Source: DATDAW01 sp036524675 (GTDB taxonomy: Bacteria > Verrucomicrobiota > Verrucomicrobiia > Chthoniobacterales > DASVRZ01). From it: 64,000 nt of DNA. The notes under the pieces were generated by a model that had not been told where the DNA came from, searched no databases, and saw only the letters and a list, made by a program, of their open reading frames with translations. Positions 36,677 through 45,455 of the stretch are shown here, in pieces. Numbering within the stretch: the stretch's first letter is position 1; every line of letters starts with the position of its first letter. Made by a program: the position numbers and the translations under genes. The stretch spans positions 106,812 through 170,811 of the forward strand of contig DATDBU010000113.1 of assembly GCA_036524675.1 (NCBI GenBank). Direction: 5' to 3'.

Positions 36677-37492
36677 TCATGCGTTGTTTTCCGCCTCTTC
36701 GGCCTCTTCTTCAATAGCTTCGGAGTCCGTCATGAGCAGGAGTTCGTCCATGCGAGCGCGGAAGGTCTGCGGATTGAAATTGCGCTCGATCCGGCCCCGA
36801 TGACAGATCGAAATCGTTCCCGTTTCCTCCGACACAACAATGGCAATGGCATCCGACTCTTCGGTAATTCCCAGAGCTGCCCGGTGGCGCAGACCGAGTG
36901 TCCGTTCGAGGTCTTCACGCGGGCTGACGGGAAAAATGCACGCGGCAGCCACGATACGGCCGTTGCGTAGAATGAGCCCGCCATCATGGAGGGGCGTTTT
37001 AGGATGAAAAATTGTCAAAATGAGTTCTCGGGAAATTCTGCAGTCAATGTCCACGCCCGTTTCCGCGAAATTGCGAATGTTTGTGTCTCGTTCCATCGCT
37101 ATGAGCGCACCGATCTGTTTGCCGGAGAGGGCGAAAACAATGTCGGTCAATTCCGCAATGGTCTCTTCTTTTTGACGGTTGGACGTGAAAATCGGATGGC
37201 TCCCCAGCGCAGCAAGGGCTCGGCGAAGTTCAGGTTGAAAAATCACGACCAGCGCAATGGCCAAAAAGGCCGAAAGACTCCGAATGATCTGGCTGATGAC
37301 TTTCAAATCGAGCAACTGCGCAGCCAGCGTCAGCGAAAGATAAATCAGCGCCAATCCTGTAAGGACTTTCGCGCCGCGCGTACCGCGAAAATACAGGTAC
37401 CCGTAGTAAATCGCGATCGCCAGGATGAGAATCTCGATCGCAGACGGCCAGTTCTGACCGGCAAATTCAAGGACAGGACGCAGCTTATCCAC
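36677..37492 (-). CDS. cdaA: Diadenylate cyclase, CdaA type
   Basis: 271 aa: three N-terminal membrane helices (residues 15-90) then a DAC domain that joins two ATP into c-di-AMP. The RHR motif is seen as LGLRHRAALG. The usual DGA motif reads DGG here (TPLHDGGLILRNGR). The last 15 residues are acidic. It overlaps folP by eight bases upstream and is followed by a CdaR-like mini gene. Confidence 0.93.
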   Translation of the reverse strand: MDKLRPVLEFAGQNWPSAIEILILAIAIYYGYLYFRGTRGAKVLTGLALIYLSLTLAAQLLDLKVISQIIRSLSAFLAIALVVIFQPELRRALAALGSHPIFTSNRQKEETIAELTDIVFALSGKQIGALIAMERDTNIRNFAETGVDIDCRISRELILTIFHPKTPLHDGGLILRNGRIVAAACIFPVSPREDLERTLGLRHRAALGITEESDAIAIVVSEETGTISICHRGRIERNFNPQTFRARMDELLLMTDSEAIEEEAEEAENNA

Positions 37493-38318
37493 GGATCGCC
37501 TCCATCATTCGCAACGCGTAATAGTTCGCGCGAACATCGTGGACCCGCAGAATGTCTGCGCCGTTTTGAGCGCAAAACGCAGTCATCGCGACCGTTGGCC
37601 AAAACCTGTCTTCCATTTTTTCGCTTCCCAACACCTTTCCAATGAAAGACTTGCGCGAGACCCCGACAAGAATCGGGCGGTCAGCGACGCGGAGCGATGG
37701 CAAATGGCGGAGCAGCGTAAGGTTGTGTTCCAGCGTCTTCCCGAACCCGATACCCGGATCGAAAACAACCCGTTCCGGATCGATGCCGGCAACGATTGCA
37801 GACGTCAGTTTTGCGTCGAAAAAGGTCTTAACGTCCCTCACAACGTCGTCGTAACGCGGGCTTTGTTGCATGTTTCCCGGGTTCCCTTGCATGTGCATGC
37901 AGACGATGCCCGCTCCAGTTTTGTTCACGACATCCAGCATTTCGTCATGTCCCCCGAAACCAGCGATGTTGTTAATGATATTCGCCCCCGCGCGGATCGC
38001 AGCTTCGGCGACCTCCGGCTTGTAAGTGTCGACGGAAATCAGGACATCCGATTTTTTCCGGAGTCCGGCGATCACCGGCAGAACACGGCGTTTCTCCTCA
38101 TCCGCGTCCACAGGCGTTGCGCGGGGACGCGTGGACTCTCCCCCCACATCAATGAATTCCGCACCTTCCGCAACGAGATTCAGCGCGTGTTCGACAGCCG
38201 CATCCGGATCCAGGAACTGGCCGCCATCGGAAAAAGAGTCGGGCGTGGCATTTACGATGCCCATGATGGCCCCCCGCCTTCCAAAGGCGATGGTTCGGTC
38301 CTGAATTTTCCACATCAT
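37485..38318 (-). CDS. folP: Dihydropteroate synthase
   Basis: 277 aa from ATG 38318 (MMWKIQDRTI); an upstream ATG at 38369 in the same frame would add 17 residues. Joins p-aminobenzoate to dihydropterin pyrophosphate in folate synthesis; target of sulfonamides. Signatures: GIVNATPDSFSDGG, FIDVGGESTRP, a HMQGNPGNMQ segment and VGVSRKSFIGKVLG. It is followed by cdaA with an eight-base overlap. Confidence 0.95.
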   Translation of the reverse strand: MMWKIQDRTIAFGRRGAIMGIVNATPDSFSDGGQFLDPDAAVEHALNLVAEGAEFIDVGGESTRPRATPVDADEEKRRVLPVIAGLRKKSDVLISVDTYKPEVAEAAIRAGANIINNIAGFGGHDEMLDVVNKTGAGIVCMHMQGNPGNMQQSPRYDDVVRDVKTFFDAKLTSAIVAGIDPERVVFDPGIGFGKTLEHNLTLLRHLPSLRVADRPILVGVSRKSFIGKVLGSEKMEDRFWPTVAMTAFCAQNGADILRVHDVRANYYALRMMEAIRG

Positions 38319-38381
38319 AAATTGGCGTAGCGACGGTCCGCCGACTATATTTCGCGCCGCTTCAACCAATCAATCCCCCGA

Positions 38382-38885
38382 ATGAGAAAATTTGCCGTCC
38401 TATTCGCACTGCTCGTGGCAAATCCGATTTTCGCACAGCTCATTGCACCGACGGGCAGTGTTACTTCAGAATCAGGGCCCCTTCCACCACCGGATTTTTC
38501 GCTGAACAAGGCAAGCACGGTCATTCATCCGGATGATTCAAAGACAGTAACTGTATTTAATGCGGAGAAGAAACAATCCGACGTAACGTATTACAATTCG
38601 AATGGAAGCTGGCGGGCACATATCATCTACACGCTCGACGAGCAAGACCGCGTGAAGTTCGGACAGTTCTTAAACCAGAACGGAACTCCAGGTGTGCGGG
38701 CACTCTACCGGTACGACGAAAATAATCGCGTGATCGAAGAGCGGCATTTCGCCAAGGACGGCAGCCTCGTCCGAAGAATGAGCTACGAGTATGGGCTGAC
38801 GGATCGCGTAATGAAAACCGTCGCCTTCGACAAAGACGGGAATGTCCTGGGCGTTTACACGCCGACGAAGAGAAAAAAGAAATAG
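38382..38885 (+). CDS. Secreted protein with YD-like repeats
   Basis: 167 aa with a signal peptide ending IFAQ. The central part has three short repeats of the form tyrosine plus acidic turn (YYNSNGSWRAHIIYTLDEQD, RALYRYDENNRVIEERHFAK, SYEYGLTDRVMKTVAFDKDG) that recall single YD/MORN-like beta hairpins. It ends in a basic KRKKK tail. No function is known. It stands alone, divergent from folP. Confidence 0.6.
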   Translation: MRKFAVLFALLVANPIFAQLIAPTGSVTSESGPLPPPDFSLNKASTVIHPDDSKTVTVFNAEKKQSDVTYYNSNGSWRAHIIYTLDEQDRVKFGQFLNQNGTPGVRALYRYDENNRVIEERHFAKDGSLVRRMSYEYGLTDRVMKTVAFDKDGNVLGVYTPTKRKKK

Positions 38886-38950
38886 GGCCGTCGTTGGATC
38901 AGCGAGTAAGGCTTCAGGCGGGAAGGAACAGCCCGGAAAGGAACTGCTTT

Positions 38951-39376
38951 TTACTTAAATCCGTATACCAGCGCCCAGTGCGTCCGTTCCTGAGGAGACC
39001 GCTCGATGGCGACGATCAAATAATACGTTCCCGTCGCTTTTGGCCGTAACCGCGTCGCCGAATAAGGACCGCGTTGCCAGCTCTCCTGATCAACCAGCCG
39101 TCCCGCAGAATCATACACGTGGACGGATAGCCTGGCTTTCAGTGTGTCCGACGCCACAAAAAACCAGTAATCGTTTCCTTTGAAGAGCGTGTGCTGAATG
39201 GCTTGCTTGTCTCCTTCGGCCAGATCACCACCCCATTGATCCTCGCGAATGATATAGCCTTCTTTTACGTACGGATCCGCCGCTTCCATTGCCGCTGAGA
39301 TGGCGTCATCAACCGTCGCAACCGACGGCAAAGTCAGCATCATCAGAGCCAAAACCAGTTGAATCGATTTCTTCAC
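38951..39376 (-). CDS. Secreted protein of unknown function
   Basis: 141 aa, signal peptide (IQLVLALMMLTLPSVATV), then a beta-rich domain (FKGNDYWFFVASDTLKARLS, HVYDSAGRLVDQESWQRGPY, TGTYYLIVAIE) resembling a small jelly-roll of the pre-peptidase C-terminal type. That resemblance is weak. It is convergent with the preceding gene and lies 25 bases after the stop of the next gene upstream on its own strand. Confidence 0.55.
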   Translation of the reverse strand: MKKSIQLVLALMMLTLPSVATVDDAISAAMEAADPYVKEGYIIREDQWGGDLAEGDKQAIQHTLFKGNDYWFFVASDTLKARLSVHVYDSAGRLVDQESWQRGPYSATRLRPKATGTYYLIVAIERSPQERTHWALVYGFK

Positions 39377-39401
39377 AGGGAAATTCAGATGATACTACAA
39401 G

Positions 39402-40202
39402 TTACGCGTCCTTTTTTTGAATCGATTTTACCAGCGCCTTAGTAATATCGTTGATTTCTCCCACGGACCGTTTCGAGATGTCGTTGGTTTGGATGAGTGG
39501 GGCGACTTCCCGAAGCCGATTTTCGATTTGCCCAACCAAAGAACTTTTCCGAATAGACGACGGCATCGCTTTGAGCTGGTTTTGAAAATGCAGGAGCAGA
39601 TCGGGCTGGTGCAGCAGGTCGGCGCCGTCTTCGGAGTAGGTTTTCTTGAGAATCGAAGTCAGAACTTCAGTGCCGCGCAGCCAACCGCCGATGCTTACGA
39701 GGTTGGCGAGTTGGTCGTCATCGAGCTGTGTCATCGCATCGCGCACATCATGCTGGGCACCATCGAGTTCACGGCGAACTCCCCGCCAATCGCCAGCGTC
39801 GGCCTTTTCTATGATGCTGTTGCTTCGGGCCTTGACGGCATCTTCCACGCCGATCGCGGCCGAGAGTTTCAAAACGTCACGGCCAATCGTCTTGACTCGC
39901 TCAGTATCAGTCGCCTCGACCGCGACAAAACCATCCGCAATGACGGTCCCTAGCAGGAGCGCTATCTGGTAGCGTTTCCCCGTCTGAATGCTGATGTCCC
40001 GGAGCTCATCTTTCCAATTGGGCGAGCCAATCTTGTCCAGAACGTTAAAAACTTCGCTCGGCAGGGGAACGATCACGTTGTCCACGCTCTTTGCCACCTT
40101 GAAATCGGTCAGATCAATCCGCGCCGGAGGCGACTCCGCGAATGCCGGGAAATACACAATCCAAGTGATGGCAACTGCGGAGAAAAGCGGGATACGGTTC
40201 AT
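39402..40202 (-). CDS. Secreted helical protein of unknown function
   Basis: 266 aa from ATG 40202 (MNRIPLFSAVAITWIVYFPAFA, a signal peptide). The mature part is almost all helical with charged segments (EVFNVLDKIGSPNWKDELRD, VGQIENRLREVAPLIQTND). No family recognised. Probably co-transcribed with the 141-aa secreted protein downstream. Confidence 0.6.
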   Translation of the reverse strand: MNRIPLFSAVAITWIVYFPAFAESPPARIDLTDFKVAKSVDNVIVPLPSEVFNVLDKIGSPNWKDELRDISIQTGKRYQIALLLGTVIADGFVAVEATDTERVKTIGRDVLKLSAAIGVEDAVKARSNSIIEKADAGDWRGVRRELDGAQHDVRDAMTQLDDDQLANLVSIGGWLRGTEVLTSILKKTYSEDGADLLHQPDLLLHFQNQLKAMPSSIRKSSLVGQIENRLREVAPLIQTNDISKRSVGEINDITKALVKSIQKKDA

Positions 40203-40244
40203 GAGGTAGGGAAACTTCACCAATTGGCGTGCAATGCAACAGTC

Positions 40245-40961
40245 TCATGCCGGAGAGGCAAGTATGTTCTCCCGTTTCCTCACAAAATGAGCAAAACACT
40301 CGCCCCCTTTGACTTGCATCGATTTCAGATCAAATCCACGTGACTTCGGCAAGTAAATCCCCGGCACACCGGTGAGAGTCGGGGCCCCTGCACCCCCAAA
40401 AATAAAGGGAGCAATCGTCAGGAACATTTCGTCAATCACATCCAGTTCGGCAAGCGATCGAAAGAGCGTTGCCCCCCCTTCGCAAACGACGGTTCGAACT
40501 CCGTGTTGATCGTGTAAATCGGCCAGCAGCCCCCCCAGATCAACCCCATCGGACTTGGCAATATTCAGAGTCGCGAGTCCGGAAAGCGCTTCACGCGTTT
40601 CACCGGGCATATGTTCCGTCGCATAAATCAGGATCGGCGAATCGCGGTTGGCAAAAAGCTTCAACGTCGCCGGGATTTTGCCGGAATTGGAAACTATAAC
40701 GCGGATGGGATGCGACGGTTTTCCTTCGGCAATGCGTTTCTTTTGAAGCTTCACATCCGGAATCGTCATCGACATCGCATCGGTCTCCACCGTGCCGCGT
40801 CCCACCAGAATCGCGTCAGCCAGCGCCCGGATCTCCAGCAGCCGCTGTTTGTCGTTGGGGGAAGTAAATCGCGCCGGCGTGTGATTTCGAGTCGAGATCT
40901 TCCCGTCAGCGGTGATGGCGAAATTGGTGAGAACGCGTGGGCGAGGCACGTGTGGAAACAT
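40245..40961 (-). CDS. RibD C-terminal-domain (dihydrofolate-reductase-like) reductase
   Basis: 238 aa from ATG 40961 (MFPHVPRPRVLTNFAITADG); an ATG at 40982 is also possible. The RibD_C fold is shown by TNFAITADGKISTR, ALADAILVGRGTVETDAM and VVCEGGATLFRSLAELD. In full RibD this domain reduces the pyrimidine ribose in riboflavin synthesis; here the deaminase domain is absent, so it is a stand-alone reductase whose role is open. No rib genes are near. Confidence 0.85.
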   Translation of the reverse strand: MFPHVPRPRVLTNFAITADGKISTRNHTPARFTSPNDKQRLLEIRALADAILVGRGTVETDAMSMTIPDVKLQKKRIAEGKPSHPIRVIVSNSGKIPATLKLFANRDSPILIYATEHMPGETREALSGLATLNIAKSDGVDLGGLLADLHDQHGVRTVVCEGGATLFRSLAELDVIDEMFLTIAPFIFGGAGAPTLTGVPGIYLPKSRGFDLKSMQVKGGECFAHFVRKRENILASPA

Positions 40962-40997
40962 TTGTATCCCAGAGCGAACCATGTCTAACGTCGCGGG

Positions 40998-42074
40998 ATG
41001 CAGAAAAGTGATGGAATGAACTACGCGCCGCAAGGCAAACCCGCCCCCGTTTGCGAAAAGGGAGAGTTTATTTTCGCTGCCACCCACCTGGAGCACGGGC
41101 ACATTTACGGCCAAACAAACGGCCTGCTTGAAGCTGGAGGCGAGTTGCGCTGGGTGTTTGATTCCGACCCGGCGAAGGTGGACGCCTTTCGTGCAAAATA
41201 CCCCGGTGTGAAACCGGCCCGAAGTCTGGAGGAGATCCTCGATGATGCGGATGTCCATCTGGTTGCGGCTGCAGCCGTGCCCAGTGAACGCGGCCCCCTC
41301 GGTTGCAGGGTATTGCGAGCCGGAAAGGATTATTTTACCGACAAAACACCCTTCACTTCGCTGGAGCAACTTGGCGAAGCCCGGGAAACCGTTGCAGCGA
41401 CCGGCAGAAAATACATGGTCTATTATAGTGAACGACTTCACGTGGAGTGTGCCGTTCATGCGGGAAAACTTATCGCGGATGGCGCGATCGGGCGCGTCGT
41501 TTCCGTCACCGGGTTCGGGCCGCACCGGGTTGGCGATCCGGCAGCGCGTCCGGCGTGGTTTTACGAAAAGGCCAAATACGGCGGCATCCTCTGTGACATC
41601 GGCAGCCATCAAATCGAGCAGTTTCTGTTTTATGCAGGCGCCGAGGACGCCACAGTCGTGAACGCCTCTGTCGCGAACTATCGTTTCAAGGATTTTCCTG
41701 AGCTCGAAGATTACGGCGACGCGAATCTGGTCGCCGACAACGGCGCGACAAACTATTTCCGCGTCGACTGGTTGACGCCTGCAGGGCTGCGCACGTGGGG
41801 TGACGGACGGACGCTCATTCTCGGCACACACGGTTACATCGAGCTGCGCAAATACATCGATGTCGCCCGCGACACCACCGGCGATCAGCTATTCCTCGTC
41901 AACGATGCCGGCGAGCAGCACCTTTCGCTCAGCGGCCAGGTCGGTTACCCTTTCTTTGGTCAATTGATACTCGACTCGCTCCATCGCACGGAAAATGCCA
42001 TGACGCAGCAGCACGCTTTCAAAGCCGCAGAACTCTGCCTGATAGCTCAAAACCTCGCCAGGCGCCTCGAGTGA
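40998..42074 (+). CDS. Gfo/Idh/MocA-family NAD(P)-dependent oxidoreductase
   Basis: 358 aa. A Rossmann half (WVFDSDPAKVDAFRAKYPG, then DADVHLVAAAAVPSERG and the EKxP-like position GKDYFTDKTPF) and a C-terminal beta-sheet half with KYGGILCDIGSHQIEQFLFY. These enzymes oxidise sugars or inositol derivatives; the substrate is unknown. The beginning is unusual in lacking the GxGxxG signature (FAATHLEHGHIYGQTNGLLE). Start at 40998 or 41016. Divergent from the RibD-like gene. Confidence 0.82.
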   Translation: MQKSDGMNYAPQGKPAPVCEKGEFIFAATHLEHGHIYGQTNGLLEAGGELRWVFDSDPAKVDAFRAKYPGVKPARSLEEILDDADVHLVAAAAVPSERGPLGCRVLRAGKDYFTDKTPFTSLEQLGEARETVAATGRKYMVYYSERLHVECAVHAGKLIADGAIGRVVSVTGFGPHRVGDPAARPAWFYEKAKYGGILCDIGSHQIEQFLFYAGAEDATVVNASVANYRFKDFPELEDYGDANLVADNGATNYFRVDWLTPAGLRTWGDGRTLILGTHGYIELRKYIDVARDTTGDQLFLVNDAGEQHLSLSGQVGYPFFGQLILDSLHRTENAMTQQHAFKAAELCLIAQNLARRLE

Positions 42075-42151
42075 TCGGCAGGCAGTAATATGCACGCTCT
42101 GATGGCACGCTGTTTGACCGCGACGAGGCGAGCCTGTTACCATTTCTCCAA

Positions 42152-43483
42152 ATGAGTCAACAACAGGTCGATCAACTCCTCGAATTTCTCCGTTTCGCCA
42201 GCATCTCCACCGATCCTGCCAATTCGGATCACACCCATGATTGCGCGGTGTGGCTGGTCGAAAAATTGGAGGCAATCGGTTTGGCGGCTAAACTCTATCC
42301 GACTCCGGGTCACCCAGTTGTTCTTGCCAAGAACGTTCATAAACCGGGACGAAAAACCGTCCTCATTTACGGTCACTACGATGTTCAGCCCGTCGATCCC
42401 CTGGATCTATGGAACTCGCCACCATTTGAGCCGGTCATCAAAAACGGTGTCATTTTCGCGCGCGGCGCCACTGATAACAAAGGCCAGATTTTTTCACACA
42501 TCCTCGGTGTGGAAGAAGCCCTGCAAAAACAGGGCGGCGAACTGCCCGTTAACCTCATTTTCCTCATCGAAGGCGAAGAGGAAATCGGAAGCCCGCATCT
42601 TGGCCCCTTTATCGAAGCACATCGCGACGAATTGAAATGCGACGTTATCGCTATTTCCGATACGGGGATGATTGGCGCGGGCATTCCAACGTTCACCTAT
42701 GGACTGCGAGGCATCGCGGCACTCGAATTCACGGTTACGGGACCCAGTGTTGATCTGCATTCAGGCATCTACGGCGGCGCCGTCGCGAACCCACTTACCG
42801 TTGTTGCGCGCCTGCTGGCGACCCTGCACGACAACGAGGGACGTGTGGCCATCCCAGGCTTTTACGACGATGTCCTGCCGCTCGAAGATTGGGAACGGAA
42901 GCTTTGGGCCCAGCTTCCCATCACAGAAAAGTCGCTCCGGGAGGTGACCGGGGTATCAACCCTCACGGGCGAAGCGGGTTACACCACACTCGAACGCGTT
43001 TGGGGGCGCCCGACCGCCGAAGTCAACGGCATCGGCGGAGGCTATCAAGGAGAAGGTACAAAAACGGTTATCCCTTCCAAAGGCTTCGCAAAGCTTACCT
43101 TCCGGCTGGTTCCAGATCAGGACCCAGGGCGAATCCTTCAACTCGCGTCCGAACACCTCAAAGCCCATCTTCCGGCCGGGGCCGCCATCGACATCACACT
43201 CGGCCACGACGGAAAGGCATATGTCGTCGATCCCAACAGCGTCTACGGCACCGCTGCTCAGCGCGCTCTCAAGTCGACTTTCAATGCCGACATTGCTCTG
43301 ATCCGCGAAGGCGGCAGCATCCCCATCGTGCATACGTTCAAGGAATTGCTTGGCGTGGAAACATTGCTGCTTGGCCTCGCGCTGCCGGACTGCCGGGCGC
43401 ATTCTCCCAACGAAAACTTTCCGTTGGAAAACTTCCACGCCGGGATCCGTCTCAACCAGGCGCTGCTCCAGGAACTGGCGTAA
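42152..43483 (+). CDS. M20 family metallopeptidase (dipeptidase)
   Basis: 443 aa. Zinc-site motifs: YGHYDVQPVDP (His and Asp), GATDNKGQ (bridging Asp), EGEEEIGS (catalytic Glu) and the late His in PDCRAHSPNENF. A dimerisation domain is inserted after residue 190. The group includes Cys-Gly dipeptidases and carnosinases. No signal peptide, so cytosolic. It follows the oxidoreductase after 77 bases; a common pathway is not evident. Confidence 0.9.
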   Translation: MSQQQVDQLLEFLRFASISTDPANSDHTHDCAVWLVEKLEAIGLAAKLYPTPGHPVVLAKNVHKPGRKTVLIYGHYDVQPVDPLDLWNSPPFEPVIKNGVIFARGATDNKGQIFSHILGVEEALQKQGGELPVNLIFLIEGEEEIGSPHLGPFIEAHRDELKCDVIAISDTGMIGAGIPTFTYGLRGIAALEFTVTGPSVDLHSGIYGGAVANPLTVVARLLATLHDNEGRVAIPGFYDDVLPLEDWERKLWAQLPITEKSLREVTGVSTLTGEAGYTTLERVWGRPTAEVNGIGGGYQGEGTKTVIPSKGFAKLTFRLVPDQDPGRILQLASEHLKAHLPAGAAIDITLGHDGKAYVVDPNSVYGTAAQRALKSTFNADIALIREGGSIPIVHTFKELLGVETLLLGLALPDCRAHSPNENFPLENFHAGIRLNQALLQELA

Positions 43484-43826
43484 TCCGCCCTCCTAACATC
43501 TCGTTCCAATCTAGCGATATCGCACGGGATCTTCCCCGTGCGGAGCCGTTCTGCTTCATCGTTCCCTACAAAAAATCGCGGTTGCACCCTCCAAAACTCG
43601 TCCGATGATTTTGGTGTGGCTCTTTTCCGCCACACGCTGCGCAAAACGTGAGGTAACCCCCAAAGACACCCGCCAATGCTACCGTTCCCGCCGGATATCC
43701 CCATCGCAAACCCACGGCTTCGCCGCGCGGTGACCACTATCGTCCGGATGATCAAGCGTTTTTTCGGGTCAGGGTGGCCGCTTCATTGATTTGGCGCGCG
43801 GTCGCAACCCCAAAAACCGTATCCCC
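43484..43826. other. Intergenic stretch with two short hairpins
   Basis: No convincing gene lies between the M20 peptidase and glpK. There are two perfect small stem-loops: CGCACGGG/CCCGTGCG at 43521-43542 and GTGTGGC/GCCACAC at 43614-43635. Neither is followed by a T run, so they are weak candidates for termination; the second could also lie in the glpK leader. Nothing else is visible. Confidence 0.4.
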
Positions 43827-45326
43827 ATGTCGAAATTCATCCTCGCCTTTGATCAAGGCACTACCAGTTCCCGCGCCATCGTTTTTGATCAGGATGGCAA
43901 CATCAAATCCGTCGCTCAGAAAGAGTTTACACAGATTTTCCCTCAGCCCGGATTTGTGGAGCACGACCCGAAGGAAATCTGGTCCTCGCAAAGCGGCGTT
44001 GCTATTGAAGCGCTAACTCGAGCCGGACTCGGTGCCAACCAAGTCGCCGCCATCGGGATCACTAACCAGCGTGAGACGACTATCATCTGGGATCGCAAGA
44101 CCGGCGAACCCGTTTACAACGCCATCGTCTGGCAGGATCGCCGCACTTCCGGCATGTGCGATCGCATCAAAGCCAACGGTCACGCCAAAACGTTTCTCGA
44201 TAAAACCGGCCTATTCGTGGATCCCTATTTCGCAGGCACGAAGGTGAAATGGATCCTCGACAACGTAGACGGGGTCCGCAAACGCGCAGAGCGCGGCGAG
44301 CTGGCGTTTGGTACCGTCGATTCCTGGCTCGTGTGGAACCTGACCGAGGGTCAGGTCCATGTCACCGACGCTTCGAATGCGGCGCGTACACTCCTCTACA
44401 ACATTCACGAAAATCGATGGGATGAAGACTTGTTGAAAATCCTGGATATCCCCGCCTCGTTGCTACCGCGGGCCGGATTATCCAGCGAAGTTTATGGCGA
44501 AACCCTCGGCAAATCATTCCTGCCGCGCATCCCCATTGCCGGCATGGCAGGCGATCAGAATGCCGCGCTCTTTGGCCAGACCTGTTTCCAGCCAGGCATG
44601 GCAAAAAACACCTACGGCACCGGTTGTTTCCTACTCATGAACACCGGCGAAACGGCTGTCCCCTCGAAAAACAACATGCTCACCACCATTGGCTGGCGAA
44701 TCCGGAACCGCACCGAATACGCGTTCGAAGGCAGCATTTTCATTGGTGGCGCCGTTGTGCAATGGCTGCGGGATGGCCTTCACATCATCGAAACGTCGCC
44801 TGACGTAGAGGATCTCGCAGCGAGCGTTCCTGACAGCGCCGGCGTTTATTTCGTCCCGGCGTTTGTCGGACTTGGTGCCCCGCATTGGGATCCCTATGCA
44901 CGAGGCACCATCATCGGCATCACTCGTGGCACCACCAAAGCGCACATCGCTCGCGCCGCACTCGAAGCCATTGCGCTCCAGTCTTATGACGTTTTGCACG
45001 CCATGGAGCTCGACGCCGGCACGCCGCTCAAGGAACTCCGCGTGGACGGCGGCGCATGCGCGAACAACTTGCTCATGCAAATCCAGGCCGACGTCCTTGG
45101 AGTCCCTGTTGTCCGGCCCAAAGTTACAGAAACCACTGCCCTCGGTGCGGCATATCTGGCCGGCCTGGCAGTCGGTTACTGGAAGTCGCGCGCCGAAATC
45201 GAAAGCCAGTGGAGCATCGACCGGACGTTCGAACCCCAGGGCAAACCAGACCAAATCGAGAAATTGCGCGCCGGTTGGGAAAAGGCAGTTAAGCGCGCTT
45301 CCAGGTGGGAGGAAGCGGAAGCTTAA
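43827..45326 (+). CDS. glpK: Glycerol kinase
   Basis: 499 aa, FGGY kinase. ATG 43827 begins MSKFILAFDQGTTSSRAIVF with the ATP-site motif; NQRETTIIWDRKTG, YNAIVWQDRRT, GDQNAALFGQ and GTGCFLLMNTG are typical. It makes sn-glycerol-3-phosphate in the cytosol. Followed by glpD after 129 bases, so the two convert glycerol to dihydroxyacetone phosphate. No glpF facilitator gene is near. Confidence 0.97.
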   Translation: MSKFILAFDQGTTSSRAIVFDQDGNIKSVAQKEFTQIFPQPGFVEHDPKEIWSSQSGVAIEALTRAGLGANQVAAIGITNQRETTIIWDRKTGEPVYNAIVWQDRRTSGMCDRIKANGHAKTFLDKTGLFVDPYFAGTKVKWILDNVDGVRKRAERGELAFGTVDSWLVWNLTEGQVHVTDASNAARTLLYNIHENRWDEDLLKILDIPASLLPRAGLSSEVYGETLGKSFLPRIPIAGMAGDQNAALFGQTCFQPGMAKNTYGTGCFLLMNTGETAVPSKNNMLTTIGWRIRNRTEYAFEGSIFIGGAVVQWLRDGLHIIETSPDVEDLAASVPDSAGVYFVPAFVGLGAPHWDPYARGTIIGITRGTTKAHIARAALEAIALQSYDVLHAMELDAGTPLKELRVDGGACANNLLMQIQADVLGVPVVRPKVTETTALGAAYLAGLAVGYWKSRAEIESQWSIDRTFEPQGKPDQIEKLRAGWEKAVKRASRWEEAEA

Positions 45327-45345
45327 ACTGAATTCAATCTCTTGC

Positions 45346-45414
45346 CTCTTACTCTTATTTCTTGCTCCTGCGCCGGGCACGACTCGATGTCCGAAATTAG
45401 AGCAAGAGTAAGAG
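45346..45414. repeat. Pyrimidine/purine inverted repeat between glpK and glpD
   Basis: CTCTTACTCTT at 45346-45356 pairs perfectly with AAGAGTAAGAG at 45404-45414. A second pair, CTTGCTC at 45361 with GAGCAAG at 45400, shares part of the right arm, giving two alternative stems. The right, purine-rich arm continues into GAGGGAGGA at about 45418-45426, a ribosome-site-like run 30 bases before the glpD start. Confidence 0.5.
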
Positions 45415-45455
45415 AAAGAGGGAGGAATATGTAACTATTTTTCGTCCAACACTTT

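Noticed and set aside
36385..36714. A 109-codon Arg/Ser-rich frame at the end of cdaA
   Set aside because: It overlaps cdaA and the CdaR-like mini gene in another frame; composition is typical of a shadow frame.
40962..41831. N-terminal extension of the RibD-like gene by 290 codons
   Set aside because: The extension is antisense to the Gfo/Idh oxidoreductase, whose frame is convincing; RibD_C similarity begins only at 40961 or 40982.
43256..43790. A minus-strand gene before glpK
   Set aside because: The open frame overlaps the end of the M20 peptidase gene and has no recognisable domain or start signal.
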